Assembly: GCA_026388365.1 (NCBI GenBank)
Contig: JAPLJW010000337.1
Span: 1-54,148, forward strand
Source: Deltaproteobacteria bacterium
Lineage (GTDB): Bacteria > Desulfobacterota > Syntrophia > Syntrophales > UBA5619
Length of the DNA stretch: 54,148 nt
Direction: 5' to 3'
Part shown: piece by piece, positions 44,431 to 53,097 of the stretch
How positions within the stretch are numbered: position 1 is the first letter of the stretch
How the letters are laid out: the number at the start of each line of letters is the position of its first letter
Position numbers and translations under genes: made by a program
Notes under the pieces: generated by a model
What the model saw: the letters and a program-made list of their open reading frames with translations, nothing else
The model's database searches: none
Told to the model about the DNA's origin: nothing

Positions 44431-45519
44431 TTGACTATTGAAAGGCACGGAGCGAAAATAGATATTTCCAATCTGGTAAAGAAATTTAATAAAGTCCTTG
44501 CCGTTGACCATGTTTCATTACACATCGAGCCCGGAGAATTTGTAACCCTTTTGGGGCCCAGCGGTTCAGGAAAGTCAACCATATTGAAAATTGTTGCAGG
44601 ATTTGAGAGACCGACGGAAGGCGAGGTCTATATCAATGATGAACCCATGGTGAATAAGCCTTCTTACTCAAGGAATATTGGAATGGTATTTCAAAATTAT
44701 GTCCTTTTCCCTCATATGACCGTTTTTGAAAATATCTCCTTTCCTCTTCGAATGCGTAAAATGAACAAAATGGAGATGAAAGAGAGGGTGACGATGGCAC
44801 TTGAATTAGTCAAATTGCCGGGTTTAGAAAATCGTTATCCCAAGCAACTGAGTGGTGGCCAGCAACAACGCATTGCACTTGCCAGGTGTTTGGTTTTTGA
44901 CCCTTCCGTTATACTGATGGATGAGCCCTTGGGGGCACTGGACAAAAATTTGCGTGAACACATGCAACTCGAATTAAAGAGGATCAGCAAAAAGCTCAAA
45001 ATGACTGTTGTCTATGTCACCCATGACCAAAGTGAGGCTCTTAATATGTCGGACATGATTGTGGTCCTAAAGGAGGGGCGAATAAAACAGCTTGGCTCAC
45101 CAATGGATCTTTATGAAAATCCTGAAAATTCCTTTGTGGCGGACTTTATAGGTGAGTCCAATTTTATAAAAGGCACAATCACATCTTGCTGTGGTGAGAT
45201 TTCTGTATTCAAGACCGATTTTAATCAAGAACTTAAGGCCCCTCAAAACCATCGATATCCGGAGAAAATGGAGGTGATGATGGCTATTCACCCGGAAAAG
45301 ATTAAAATCATTGGGGCCAAAGATGAAAACCTGAATATCATCAAAGGCAGGATAACCGAAGTCATCTATCTTGGTGCAATTACAAAATATTACATCGTCA
45401 TAGAAAATGGTCAAACGATATTCATCACGCATATTAACCGATCGGATACCCCGCTCCACCCTGTAAACGATGATGTCATGATTGGATGGTCCGTAAACGA
45501 TTGTAAACTGACATGTTAG
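44431..45519 (+). CDS. ABC transporter ATPase, polyamine type, TTG start
   Basis: 362 residues. The strong AGGAGG at 44417-44422 sits 8 bases before a TTG at 44431, so TTG is chosen over the in-frame GTG at 44395. Walker A GPSGSGKS (42-49), VFQNYVLFPHMTV, LSGGQQQR, ILMDEPLGALDK and THDQSEA are intact, with a TOBE-like C-terminus (AIHPEKIKIIG). It is paralogous to the ATPase at 24706 and serves the permeases that follow. Confidence 0.92.
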   Translation: MTIERHGAKIDISNLVKKFNKVLAVDHVSLHIEPGEFVTLLGPSGSGKSTILKIVAGFERPTEGEVYINDEPMVNKPSYSRNIGMVFQNYVLFPHMTVFENISFPLRMRKMNKMEMKERVTMALELVKLPGLENRYPKQLSGGQQQRIALARCLVFDPSVILMDEPLGALDKNLREHMQLELKRISKKLKMTVVYVTHDQSEALNMSDMIVVLKEGRIKQLGSPMDLYENPENSFVADFIGESNFIKGTITSCCGEISVFKTDFNQELKAPQNHRYPEKMEVMMAIHPEKIKIIGAKDENLNIIKGRITEVIYLGAITKYYIVIENGQTIFITHINRSDTPLHPVNDDVMIGWSVNDCKLTC

Positions 45520-45550
45520 AATGGTGAAGGAAAAAGAAGGAGATATATCG

Positions 45551-46426
45551 TTGAAATCATCAAGGAATACGATAAAGATTTTTTCCATGGGTAACGCCGG
45601 ATGGCTATGGCTGCTTATGCCAGCGATCATTTTCCTTTCTTTCATGTACCTTTACCCCATGACGAAAATAATCCGTTTAGCTTTTTTCGATCCAGGATTC
45701 ACCCTGAAGCATTTCGTTGCTATCTTTAAGAATCCTTCCAACGCAAAAGTCATGTGGCTGACTTTTAAAATGGGATTTGGGGTGACTTTTTCGTGCCTCA
45801 TTCTGGGTTACCTAATCGCCTACCTCCTGGACAGGGTATCGCAAGGAGCAGCAAACCTGCTAATTCTCTTTGTTGTTATCCCGCTTTGGACAAGCATTTT
45901 AGTGAGAACTTATGCCTGGATGGTTCTTTTAGGAAGAAAAGGCATTCTTAATCAAATATTGATAGCTATCGGGATGATCGATCAACCGATCAAGTTGATG
46001 CATAATACCTTTGGGGTTTATTTGGGAATGGTCCAGATCCTTTTACCTTTTATGATTTTACCGCTTTATAGCGTCATGAAAGGAATTGACAAGGAACTCC
46101 TCACGGCCGCCGGCAACTTGGGCGCGAATCCCCTCCAATCCTTTCTGAAAATCTATCTCCCATTAAGCCTACCCGGTGTTGTATCAGGGTTTGTTCTTGT
46201 CCTTATCATGTCCTTGGGTTTTTTCATCACGCCAGCCCTCCTCGGTGGGTTGGGAGATATCATGATCTCCATGTTTATTGAGAGTCATGTCAATGAATTT
46301 TTGAATTGGGGGATGGCATCCGCCTTGAGCATCCTCCTTTTGGTTGCCACCGGTTTCGCCTTTGTGATATTTACACAAGTGGCCAAATGGTTAAACATTC
46401 GAATAGAAGGGGAAGGAATTTTTTAG
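45551..46426 (+). CDS. ABC transporter permease, PotB-like, second cassette
   Basis: 291 residues from a TTG at 45551 that has AAGGAG 8 bases upstream. An ATG at 45521, one base past the ATPase stop, is the alternative and has no ribosome site. There are about six membrane segments, with EAA loop LLTAAGNLGANPLQSFLKIYLPLSLPGVVSG. It matches the first-cassette permease in length and in motifs such as ILVRTYAWMVLLGRKGILNQILI. Confidence 0.9.
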   Translation: MKSSRNTIKIFSMGNAGWLWLLMPAIIFLSFMYLYPMTKIIRLAFFDPGFTLKHFVAIFKNPSNAKVMWLTFKMGFGVTFSCLILGYLIAYLLDRVSQGAANLLILFVVIPLWTSILVRTYAWMVLLGRKGILNQILIAIGMIDQPIKLMHNTFGVYLGMVQILLPFMILPLYSVMKGIDKELLTAAGNLGANPLQSFLKIYLPLSLPGVVSGFVLVLIMSLGFFITPALLGGLGDIMISMFIESHVNEFLNWGMASALSILLLVATGFAFVIFTQVAKWLNIRIEGEGIF

Positions 46427-46442
46427 GATTTGGAGGACCACC

Positions 46443-47237
46443 GTGCTTGAATCCCGTAAATCGAATACCGTTTTATATTTGATCGGTGCGTTGATTTTTG
46501 CATATATTATTATCCCAATTTTCATCATCATTCCCATCTCTTTCAGCTCATCCTCCTACCTCCAATTCCCCCCGGACAGCTTTTCACTGCGTTGGTATAA
46601 AAATTACTTCACAAAAGAGGTCTGGATGGCAGCCACATGGGCGAGTCTACGGGTGGCAGCCCTAACGAGCCTATTCTCGACCCTGTTAGCCATTCCCACC
46701 TCCATCGGTCTGGTGAGGTATAAATTTCCAGGAAAGAAGATTCTAATGGGACTCATTGTGTCGCCCCTTGTTGTCCCCACCATAATTGTAGCAATCGGGC
46801 TCTATTTTTTCTATGCTGATCTTAAAATGATAGGATCCATCCCGGGTCTCGTTCTTGCTCATAGCCTTGTCGCCTTTCCTGTCGTAGTTGTTGTCCTGAC
46901 AGCCTCTCTCAAAGGGTTGGATGTAAATCTTGAATACGCTGCCATGAATCTCGGCGCAAATCCCGTCAGAACATTCAAAGAGGTTACCCTTCCTCTTATC
47001 AGACCGGCCATTTTATCTGGATCTTTGTTCGCCTTCATCATGTCTTTCGATGAATTGATCATCACCATGTTTATTTGTGGACGGATGATTACGTTGCCCA
47101 AAAGAATGTGGGATAGTGTGAGGGAAGAAATAGATCCCACCATTGCCGCTGTTTCCACGATGCTCATCTTTCTATCATTGATACTGTTGTTAATCATTGA
47201 ACTCTACAGAAAAAGGTCAGAAGCAGCCAGACAATGA
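46443..47237 (+). CDS. ABC transporter permease, PotC-like, second cassette, GTG start
   Basis: 264 residues from a GTG at 46443 preceded by GGAGGACC. It has about six membrane segments, FSSSSYLQFPPDSFSLRWYKNYF near the N-terminus and EAA loop LEYAAMNLGANPVRTFKEVTLPLIRPAILSG. It is the partner of the preceding permease and paralogous to 26714-27532. Confidence 0.92.
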   Translation: MLESRKSNTVLYLIGALIFAYIIIPIFIIIPISFSSSSYLQFPPDSFSLRWYKNYFTKEVWMAATWASLRVAALTSLFSTLLAIPTSIGLVRYKFPGKKILMGLIVSPLVVPTIIVAIGLYFFYADLKMIGSIPGLVLAHSLVAFPVVVVVLTASLKGLDVNLEYAAMNLGANPVRTFKEVTLPLIRPAILSGSLFAFIMSFDELIITMFICGRMITLPKRMWDSVREEIDPTIAAVSTMLIFLSLILLLIIELYRKRSEAARQ

Positions 47238-47380
47238 CACTGAGGAATATTATTCCTGTACGGAGACCTATGCGAAACCGGCAAAGAGACTGAACAAAAT
47301 TGCTTTGGGAGATTTTCAAAAGAAGACGATTCTTGCCAACAACGGGGTAGAGGCAATTGGGAATGGCATCAACTCGTGAG
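47238..47380 (+). pseudogene. Short remnant of a class III aminotransferase
   Basis: In the 269-base gap after the permease, one frame reads ETYAKPAKRLNKIALGDFQK, then KTILANNGVEAIGNGIN before a stop. This follows the class III pattern LAE.LN.IAPGDF.KKT...NSGAEAVENAIK, the PLP-phosphate region of GabT-like enzymes. NSGAEAVEN is degraded to NNGVEAIGN. Only about 40 codons survive. Two hairpins follow (GCGCAGCT/AGCTGCGC near 47430 and CCCTGCGGC/GCCGCGGGG near 47461), of unknown role. Confidence 0.55.
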
Positions 47381-47506
47381 GTTGTTGAGAAACATATTGA
47401 GCATCATAGAAGTATAAAGCAAGGGCCTGCGCAGCTTGATCTTCAGCTGCGCTAAACATGCCCTGCGGCTTGCCGCGGGGACTTTAAAGCGAAAAGGAGA
47501 CGAATT

Positions 47507-49147
47507 ATGCAACCAGCTAACCTTGTGGATCTGATGTTGATCAATGGAAAGATCATTACCATGGCGGAAGATGGCAGAATTGCAGAAGCAGTCGCTATCA
47601 AAGGCGACAAAATCATAGCGATCGGTTCCACAACTCAAATAATGGAATGCATAGGGCCTGATACAAAATTAATCGACCTTCAAGGGAGAACGGTTACTCC
47701 TGGCTTTGTGGAAAGCCACTGCCACACGAGCACCGCAGGGGTAAAATTGGTTTTCGAGGTCATTGTCAAAGGAGCTCAATCAATAGATGAAATCATCGAA
47801 ATGATGAAGGGAAAAGCGAAGAAATGGCCTTCTGGGAAATGGATCATCGGCAGTAATTATGATGATCGGCACCTGGCCGAAAAAAGACATCCCACCCGGT
47901 GGGACCTCGATAAGGTATCTAACCACCATCCTATCTTCTTGCGACGCTTGGACGGCCATTTGGCCGTTGTAAATAGTGAAGCTTTAAAGCTGGCCAATAT
48001 TACGAAAAATACACCTGATCCAGATGGCGGGAAAATTGATCGAGTCGATGGAACCGGGGAACCCAACGGATTATTAAGAGAACTGGCTCAGGATTTAGTG
48101 TTGAAGTACATACCGCTATACTCCGTTCAAGAAATTAAACAAGGGATTCAAGAGGCTTGTCAAAAGCTGGCAAGCTGGGGAATCACATCCTTCACCGACA
48201 CCATTGTAGATCATGACAGTCTGGTCGCCTACCAGGAATTACTTTTCGAAAACAGATTGCCCCTGAGAGCGGGGATTGTGATCCCATGGTTTCCCCTTCT
48301 GGGACACCCAGGATACGCCAAAGAATTGAAAACACTTGGGTTACGAGCAGGTTACGGAAGTAATCGATTGAGAATCGTTGGCACAAAGTTTATGGCTGAT
48401 GGGAGCATGAGCGGGTGGACGGCGGCGCTTCACCGCCCCTACTCGAACGAACCAGACAACTGCGGGCTCATCGTCATTCCATTAGATCAATTAACAAAGG
48501 GCATTGTTGAAGCCCATAAACAAGGATTAAGGCCGTGTATTCACGCTATCGGAGATAAAGCGATCGATGTCGTCTTAGACGTGATCGAAGAAGCTTTGAA
48601 GGAAAGACCAGCATCGGACCATAGAATCCGGATTGAACACTGCTCCCTGCCGACTGAAGAAGCCTTAAAACGGATCAAACGACTCGGGGTGATCCCTTCC
48701 TCCGCAGTGGGGTTTTTATATGAACTGGGGTCGGCCCACCTGATGGGACTTGGACCAGAACGAATCAGGCGTTATTTACCCCACAGGACCTATCTTGAGA
48801 TGGGTATTTTATCCGTAGGCCACTCAGATTGGCTTGTCACCTCAGCGGAGATACTTCAGCAAGTTCACGGGGCAGTAAACCGAAAATCCTATTTGGGTGA
48901 ATCCATAGGAGCTGAACAAGCCATTTCTACCTTGGATGCCCTGCGGTTATATACGATTAACGCTGCCTATGCTTCCTTTGAAGAAAACATAAAAGGCTCG
49001 ATAGAGCCGGGTAAACTGGCAGACATGGCAGTGTTAGACAGAGATGTTCTGACGATCCCCAAAGAGGAAATAAAGAATGTGAAAGTTGATACTACTATTG
49101 TAGGTGGAGCGATCGTCTATCAAAGGACACCTAAAAGTGGCGAATGA
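47507..49147 (+). CDS. YtcJ/NfdA-like amidohydrolase, third copy, complete metal site
   Basis: 546 residues. All positions expected for the amidohydrolase 3 family are present: H71 and H73 (ESHCH), K294 (GTKFMADG), H346 (HAIGD), H378 (RIEHC) and D441 (GHSDW). The family includes N-substituted formamide deformylase. It is the only one of the three copies in this window with an unaltered set. AAGGAG precedes the ATG. It closes the second ABC cassette, so amide hydrolysis of the imported solute is a natural guess. Confidence 0.9.
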   Translation: MQPANLVDLMLINGKIITMAEDGRIAEAVAIKGDKIIAIGSTTQIMECIGPDTKLIDLQGRTVTPGFVESHCHTSTAGVKLVFEVIVKGAQSIDEIIEMMKGKAKKWPSGKWIIGSNYDDRHLAEKRHPTRWDLDKVSNHHPIFLRRLDGHLAVVNSEALKLANITKNTPDPDGGKIDRVDGTGEPNGLLRELAQDLVLKYIPLYSVQEIKQGIQEACQKLASWGITSFTDTIVDHDSLVAYQELLFENRLPLRAGIVIPWFPLLGHPGYAKELKTLGLRAGYGSNRLRIVGTKFMADGSMSGWTAALHRPYSNEPDNCGLIVIPLDQLTKGIVEAHKQGLRPCIHAIGDKAIDVVLDVIEEALKERPASDHRIRIEHCSLPTEEALKRIKRLGVIPSSAVGFLYELGSAHLMGLGPERIRRYLPHRTYLEMGILSVGHSDWLVTSAEILQQVHGAVNRKSYLGESIGAEQAISTLDALRLYTINAAYASFEENIKGSIEPGKLADMAVLDRDVLTIPKEEIKNVKVDTTIVGGAIVYQRTPKSGE

Positions 49148-49225
49148 ATCTCGATTCCTTTTGAATAACTGCTCAATTGCCAGCTTATTTAGACAGCAGT
49201 GAGGGGTTCTCCCCTTTTGCCGACG

Positions 49226-49488
49226 CCGTCGCCTGTAAGAGGGCGGGTCCCATTCCCGGAGAGCTTGATGGCCCGCAGAGGGAAGAAGGGTCATCCTCTC
49301 CGGGCCATCCATCATCCAGCCGACTAAGCCGGCCGTTCGAGCCCCTTGACGACCTGCGACCGTATCAGCCTCGGCAGAAGCATGTGATGGTGCGGACAGA
49401 TCGACCGCGGGTTCCGGTAAACGCCGCTCACAAAGTCCCTCACCATGTCCTGCAACATTACCCACTCTTCCGATAATCCGAAATCCAT
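49226..49488 (-). pseudogene. Collapsed second copy of gdh-gcdA: in-frame fusion of gdh start to gcdA end
   Basis: On the minus strand an ATG at 49488 opens MDFGLSEEWVMLQDMVRDFV, which is the start of gdh (6338-7504). After about 20 codons it switches to VYRNPRSICPHHHMLLPRL and the remainder of the gcdA C-terminus, stopping at 49324. The sequence past that stop, to about 49226, also matches the region beyond gcdA at 4381-4468. About 2.8 kb of the gdh-gcdA unit has thus been deleted, leaving a 54-codon in-frame chimera. Its ribosome site is poor, so it is probably not functional. The stretches 49148-49225 and 49489-49546 show nothing recognisable. Confidence 0.9.
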
Positions 49489-49546
49489 TTTCTTTTCATA
49501 CTGATAGCGGATCTCTCACATCCGGGAGAGAGGCGCTTTTTGAAAA

Positions 49547-50761
49547 TCACATATAGCGCCGCGGAACGCTGATGGTGGCGATGTCGCACTTTGCGATGGT
49601 CTCGGGGGTCAGCTCCTGCCCGATACCGGGGCGGTCGGGGATCTCATAATACCCGTTTTCCGGCTGATAATCGTAGAGGCAGGTGGCGCGGCTGTCGGGG
49701 TTAAGGGCGCGCTGATGATGCTCGTGGATGATGAAATTGGGGATCACCGCCTCAATCTGCAGGGCTGCCGCCTTGGAGATGGGACTGCCGCAGACGTGGA
49801 TCTGCACCGCGCAGTCGTAGGTATGGGCCATGTCGCATATCTTCTTGGCCTCGGTGAACCCGCCGCACAGGCAGAGGTCGGGCTGGATAACCTGAAGGGA
49901 GCGGTTCTCCAAAAATTCCCGGAATCCGTAGCGGGTGTAGATGCGCTCGCCTGAGGCGATGGGAATCTTGACATTGCGGCGCACCTCCAGCATGTTGCCG
50001 GGATTGAGGGGGTGTACGGGCTCCTCATAGTAAAAGATCCGCAACTCTTCCAGTGCCTGACCGATCTGGATGGCGGCGGTGGTATCGGTGTTGGAGTGCA
50101 TCTCGATGATGATGTCCAGATCGTCGCCCCCCGCCTCGCGCATGGCGCGTACCCGGTCATAGACCGTCTGAACCACCTTGTGCTCCAGCGGGCCGGTGAT
50201 CTTCCAGTCCCCCTTGCCGTCGGGACGATTGCTGAAGATGATGGGGTCCACCTTGATACAGTTATAGCCCTCTTCCATCACCCGGCGGGTCACTTCGGCG
50301 TATTCATCGGGAGTGATGAGCATCTGCTTGCTGAGCTTGGCGCCCCAGTTAAACTGGAGCTGGCTGGCGTAGGTGCGGAGCGTGTCGTTGGTCTTCCCGC
50401 CCAGCAACTGATAGACGGGCACACCCAGTGCCTTGCCCTTGATGTCCCACAGGGCAATGTCGATGGCACTGATGCCGGCATTGACGACGGTGCCGCCGCC
50501 CATGCCCCAGAAAGTTTTGCGGAAGAGGTTCTCCCAGATCTTTTCGATCTTCATGGGGTCCTCGCCGATAATGACCTCCGCAAAGTCCTGCACCATGCCG
50601 AAGCCGGCGCGCCAGCCTTTACCGTAGGCCAGACCCGCTTCGCCAAAGCCGCTGATCCCTTCGTCCGTGTTCACCCTGACGATAATGGGGCTCCAGTCGC
50701 CGCGCTGGGAACCGGCGTTCCCGCTCGGGACACGCATGACGTCAACACTTATGATCTTCAT
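49547..50761 (-). CDS. Enolase-superfamily enzyme, mandelate racemase/sugar-acid dehydratase type
   Basis: 404 residues from the ATG at 50761 with GGAGGA upstream. The frame opens earlier but that part is not protein-like. It has an N-terminal capping domain and a barrel. Likely metal ligands are E220 (IIIEMHSNTD), E246 (YYEEPVHP) and E272 (ASGER). Likely acid/base residues are H222 and H322 (QIHVCGSPIS). The pattern resembles the galactonate/gluconate dehydratase branch more than muconate cycloisomerases. It would abstract the alpha proton of a hydroxy acid and dehydrate or racemise it. G+C-rich like the core genes to its right. Confidence 0.85.
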   Translation of the reverse strand: MKIISVDVMRVPSGNAGSQRGDWSPIIVRVNTDEGISGFGEAGLAYGKGWRAGFGMVQDFAEVIIGEDPMKIEKIWENLFRKTFWGMGGGTVVNAGISAIDIALWDIKGKALGVPVYQLLGGKTNDTLRTYASQLQFNWGAKLSKQMLITPDEYAEVTRRVMEEGYNCIKVDPIIFSNRPDGKGDWKITGPLEHKVVQTVYDRVRAMREAGGDDLDIIIEMHSNTDTTAAIQIGQALEELRIFYYEEPVHPLNPGNMLEVRRNVKIPIASGERIYTRYGFREFLENRSLQVIQPDLCLCGGFTEAKKICDMAHTYDCAVQIHVCGSPISKAAALQIEAVIPNFIIHEHHQRALNPDSRATCLYDYQPENGYYEIPDRPGIGQELTPETIAKCDIATISVPRRYM

Positions 50762-50820
50762 TCCTCGGTCTCCTCCTTTTAAGCACACGATGGCGGATCG
50801 TTCACGGGTTATTCTTGACC

Positions 50821-52431
50821 TCAGCCTGCTTTTCCCTCTTGGATTGTGATTGCAAAATCCGGACAGGCATAAAGGCATTTCAGACACCCCACGCAACGGT
50901 CCGAACTCGTGACGACGGCCGGTTTGTAGCCGCTCGCGTTGAAACTGTCGGAGGTTGCGAAGATGCCCATCTGGCACATCTCCCGGCAATAACCGCATTC
51001 CTTGCAGATCACCGGGTTGACCTCCACCGTGTACTGGCGGATGTCGCACGCCAGGCATCGCTGCGCCTCGGCGACGGCGGTCTCTTGGTCGTACCCCGAT
51101 TCGACGAGATCGAACCCCTTGAGTCTGCTCTTCCGGTTAAGCTTTTCCGGTGTGGGGCGTCTGGTCCCCATCGGCTTTTCTTCCGGCAAGGTCCCGCTTC
51201 CATCCTGCAACATCTCCCGATCGATCTTCCCCTCGCCGCCGAGATAACGGTCTATGGAGGCGCACGCCGAACGGCCCTGGGCAATCGCATCAATGATGGT
51301 CTTCGGTCCGGTGACCGCATCTCCCGCGGCAAAGATCCCCCGGATCGGCGTCGCCGATTCGGGATCGACCTTCGCGGTGCCGTTTTGATTCTCTTCCAGT
51401 TTCAACGTCCCCACGTCGGCCGTTTGACCGACGGCCATGATGACGGTGTTGCAGGTCAGCGGGAACTCACTCCCTTCGATGGGCACCGGCCTCGGTCTTC
51501 CGCTGCCGTCCAGGGGGCCGGGCGCCATCCGGATACAGACGACCTTTCCCTTCAGAATCCGGATGGGCGCCGCCATGAACTCCATTCGGACCCCTTCCTC
51601 TTCGGCCTCCGCCACTTCGTCCGGCGATGCCGGCATGTCCTCGCGGTTTCTGCGGTAGAGCAAGATCACCTTCGCCCCCATGCGGACGCTTGCGCGCGCC
51701 GCATCGACGGCCGAATTGCCGCCGCCGACCACGACGACCTTCTTTCCGATTTCCGCCATCGCACCCGTGTTGACATCCTTGAGAAAGGCGAGGCCATCCA
51801 TGACCGGGGAAGAATCCTCTCCCGCGATCCCCATTTTCACCGGTTTCCAGGCGCCGGATGCGACCAGAACGGCGTCGTAACCCTTCATCCTCAATTCCGG
51901 GGCGGACAGGACGGGCGAGGAGGTTACGATTTCAACGCCGCGCCCCCGGATCGCGGCGATCTCGCGATCGACCACATCATTGGGCAGACGATATTCCGGG
52001 ATTCCATAACGGAGCATCCCCCCCGCCTTGGGCAGCGCCTCGAAAACGGTCACGGCGTGTCCCATCCCGGCCAGGTAATAGGCCGCCGTCAGACCGCAGG
52101 GGCCGGAACCGATCACGGCCACCTTCCTGCCGCTGGGTTTCGCTTTCCTTTCATACGCAAGGACCCCCAGGCTTTTCTCATCCGCCGCCCGTTTCAGCAT
52201 CCGGATGGCGATGGCTTCATCATACTGGATGCGCGCACATTTCGATTCGCAGGGGTGAACGCATGCGTGGCCGCATACGGCGGGGAAAGGGATCTTCTCG
52301 CGGATCACGGCCAACGCCCTGTCGAAATCCCCGTTCCGGATATGCCGGATATACCGGGGAACGTCGATCCCCGCGGGACAGGCCTCTCTGCAGGGGGCAA
52401 CCATTTTTTTCAAGTCGCTTGTGGCTCCCAT
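50821..52431 (-). CDS. GltD-like NAD(P)/FAD oxidoreductase with C-terminal ferredoxin domain
   Basis: 536 residues. The N-terminal Fe-S domain has CREACPAGIDVPRYI and CGHACVHPCESKC. A FAD site (VIGSGPCGLTAAYYLAGMGH, about 105-125) is followed by an NAD(P) site (VVVGGGNSAVDAARAS, about 235-250) and the closing IRGIFAAGDAVTGP. Two [4Fe-4S] motifs end the protein: CKECGYCREMC and CVGCLKCLYACP. It is the small-subunit type of glutamate synthase, used in many anaerobes to shuttle electrons between ferredoxin and NAD(P)H. It is 117 bases from korC on the same strand, so it may handle electrons from the 2-oxoacid oxidoreductase. Confidence 0.9.
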   Translation of the reverse strand: MGATSDLKKMVAPCREACPAGIDVPRYIRHIRNGDFDRALAVIREKIPFPAVCGHACVHPCESKCARIQYDEAIAIRMLKRAADEKSLGVLAYERKAKPSGRKVAVIGSGPCGLTAAYYLAGMGHAVTVFEALPKAGGMLRYGIPEYRLPNDVVDREIAAIRGRGVEIVTSSPVLSAPELRMKGYDAVLVASGAWKPVKMGIAGEDSSPVMDGLAFLKDVNTGAMAEIGKKVVVVGGGNSAVDAARASVRMGAKVILLYRRNREDMPASPDEVAEAEEEGVRMEFMAAPIRILKGKVVCIRMAPGPLDGSGRPRPVPIEGSEFPLTCNTVIMAVGQTADVGTLKLEENQNGTAKVDPESATPIRGIFAAGDAVTGPKTIIDAIAQGRSACASIDRYLGGEGKIDREMLQDGSGTLPEEKPMGTRRPTPEKLNRKSRLKGFDLVESGYDQETAVAEAQRCLACDIRQYTVEVNPVICKECGYCREMCQMGIFATSDSFNASGYKPAVVTSSDRCVGCLKCLYACPDFAITIQEGKAG

Positions 52432-52548
52432 TGCAACTCCTTTCCGACCGATATCATCCGTTTCCAGGCCGCTGCCACCTGATGAGCTCCCTCCACTGTT
52501 CAGGAAGGGTCGCTGCCGGACCAGCAGCCTGGAAAAGGAGTCTTTTGT

Positions 52549-53079
52549 TTATTGGACCGCGAGCGCGATGCCAGCCTCCAGGGCTTCGAGGTTCAGCGCC
52601 AGGGTTTTCCCGGAAAAACGCTTCCCGATGACCGCGGCAAGGCTCTCCGTCCCCACCATCCCCTGCATCTTGGCCATGCATCCCAGGGCGATGATGTTCG
52701 CCATCCCGACATGACCGATCCGGCTTGCCATATCGGTGAAGGGGTGACCGTAAAGATGTTCTCCCCGTCGCGCCTTCAGAAGGGTGGTGTCATAAAAAAT
52801 CTCCGCCCCCGAGCCGGCGAGAGACTGGAACTTCTCCATTGCCTCCTCCGTCAGGGCGAGCACGACGTCCGCATGCTGGACCTGCTGGAAGATGATCTCC
52901 TCCCGGTCGATGATCACCTCGGCCATCGAAAAACCGCCCCGCGTGGCAATGCCGTAGGAAACGGTCTGAATGACATTTTTCCCCTCGATGATGGCCGCCT
53001 CCGCCAGCATGATGCCGGAGACCACCAGACCCTGCCCCCCGGAACCGGCCATGATCACCTCATGTCTCTCCTTTTTCAT
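52549..53079 (-). CDS. korC: 2-oxoacid:ferredoxin oxidoreductase gamma subunit
   Basis: 176 residues with the gamma-domain signature VIMAGSGGQGLVVSGIMLAEAAI and then VSYGIATRGGFSMAEVIID. The ATG at 53079 (GGAGGGAT just upstream) is chosen over a GTG at 53091. It follows korB by 18 bases. The enzyme oxidatively decarboxylates a 2-oxoacid such as 2-oxoglutarate to acyl-CoA, reducing ferredoxin; the exact substrate is not determined. Confidence 0.9.
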   Translation of the reverse strand: MKKERHEVIMAGSGGQGLVVSGIMLAEAAIIEGKNVIQTVSYGIATRGGFSMAEVIIDREEIIFQQVQHADVVLALTEEAMEKFQSLAGSGAEIFYDTTLLKARRGEHLYGHPFTDMASRIGHVGMANIIALGCMAKMQGMVGTESLAAVIGKRFSGKTLALNLEALEAGIALAVQ

Positions 53080-53097
53080 ATCCCTCCGCACCTTCCT

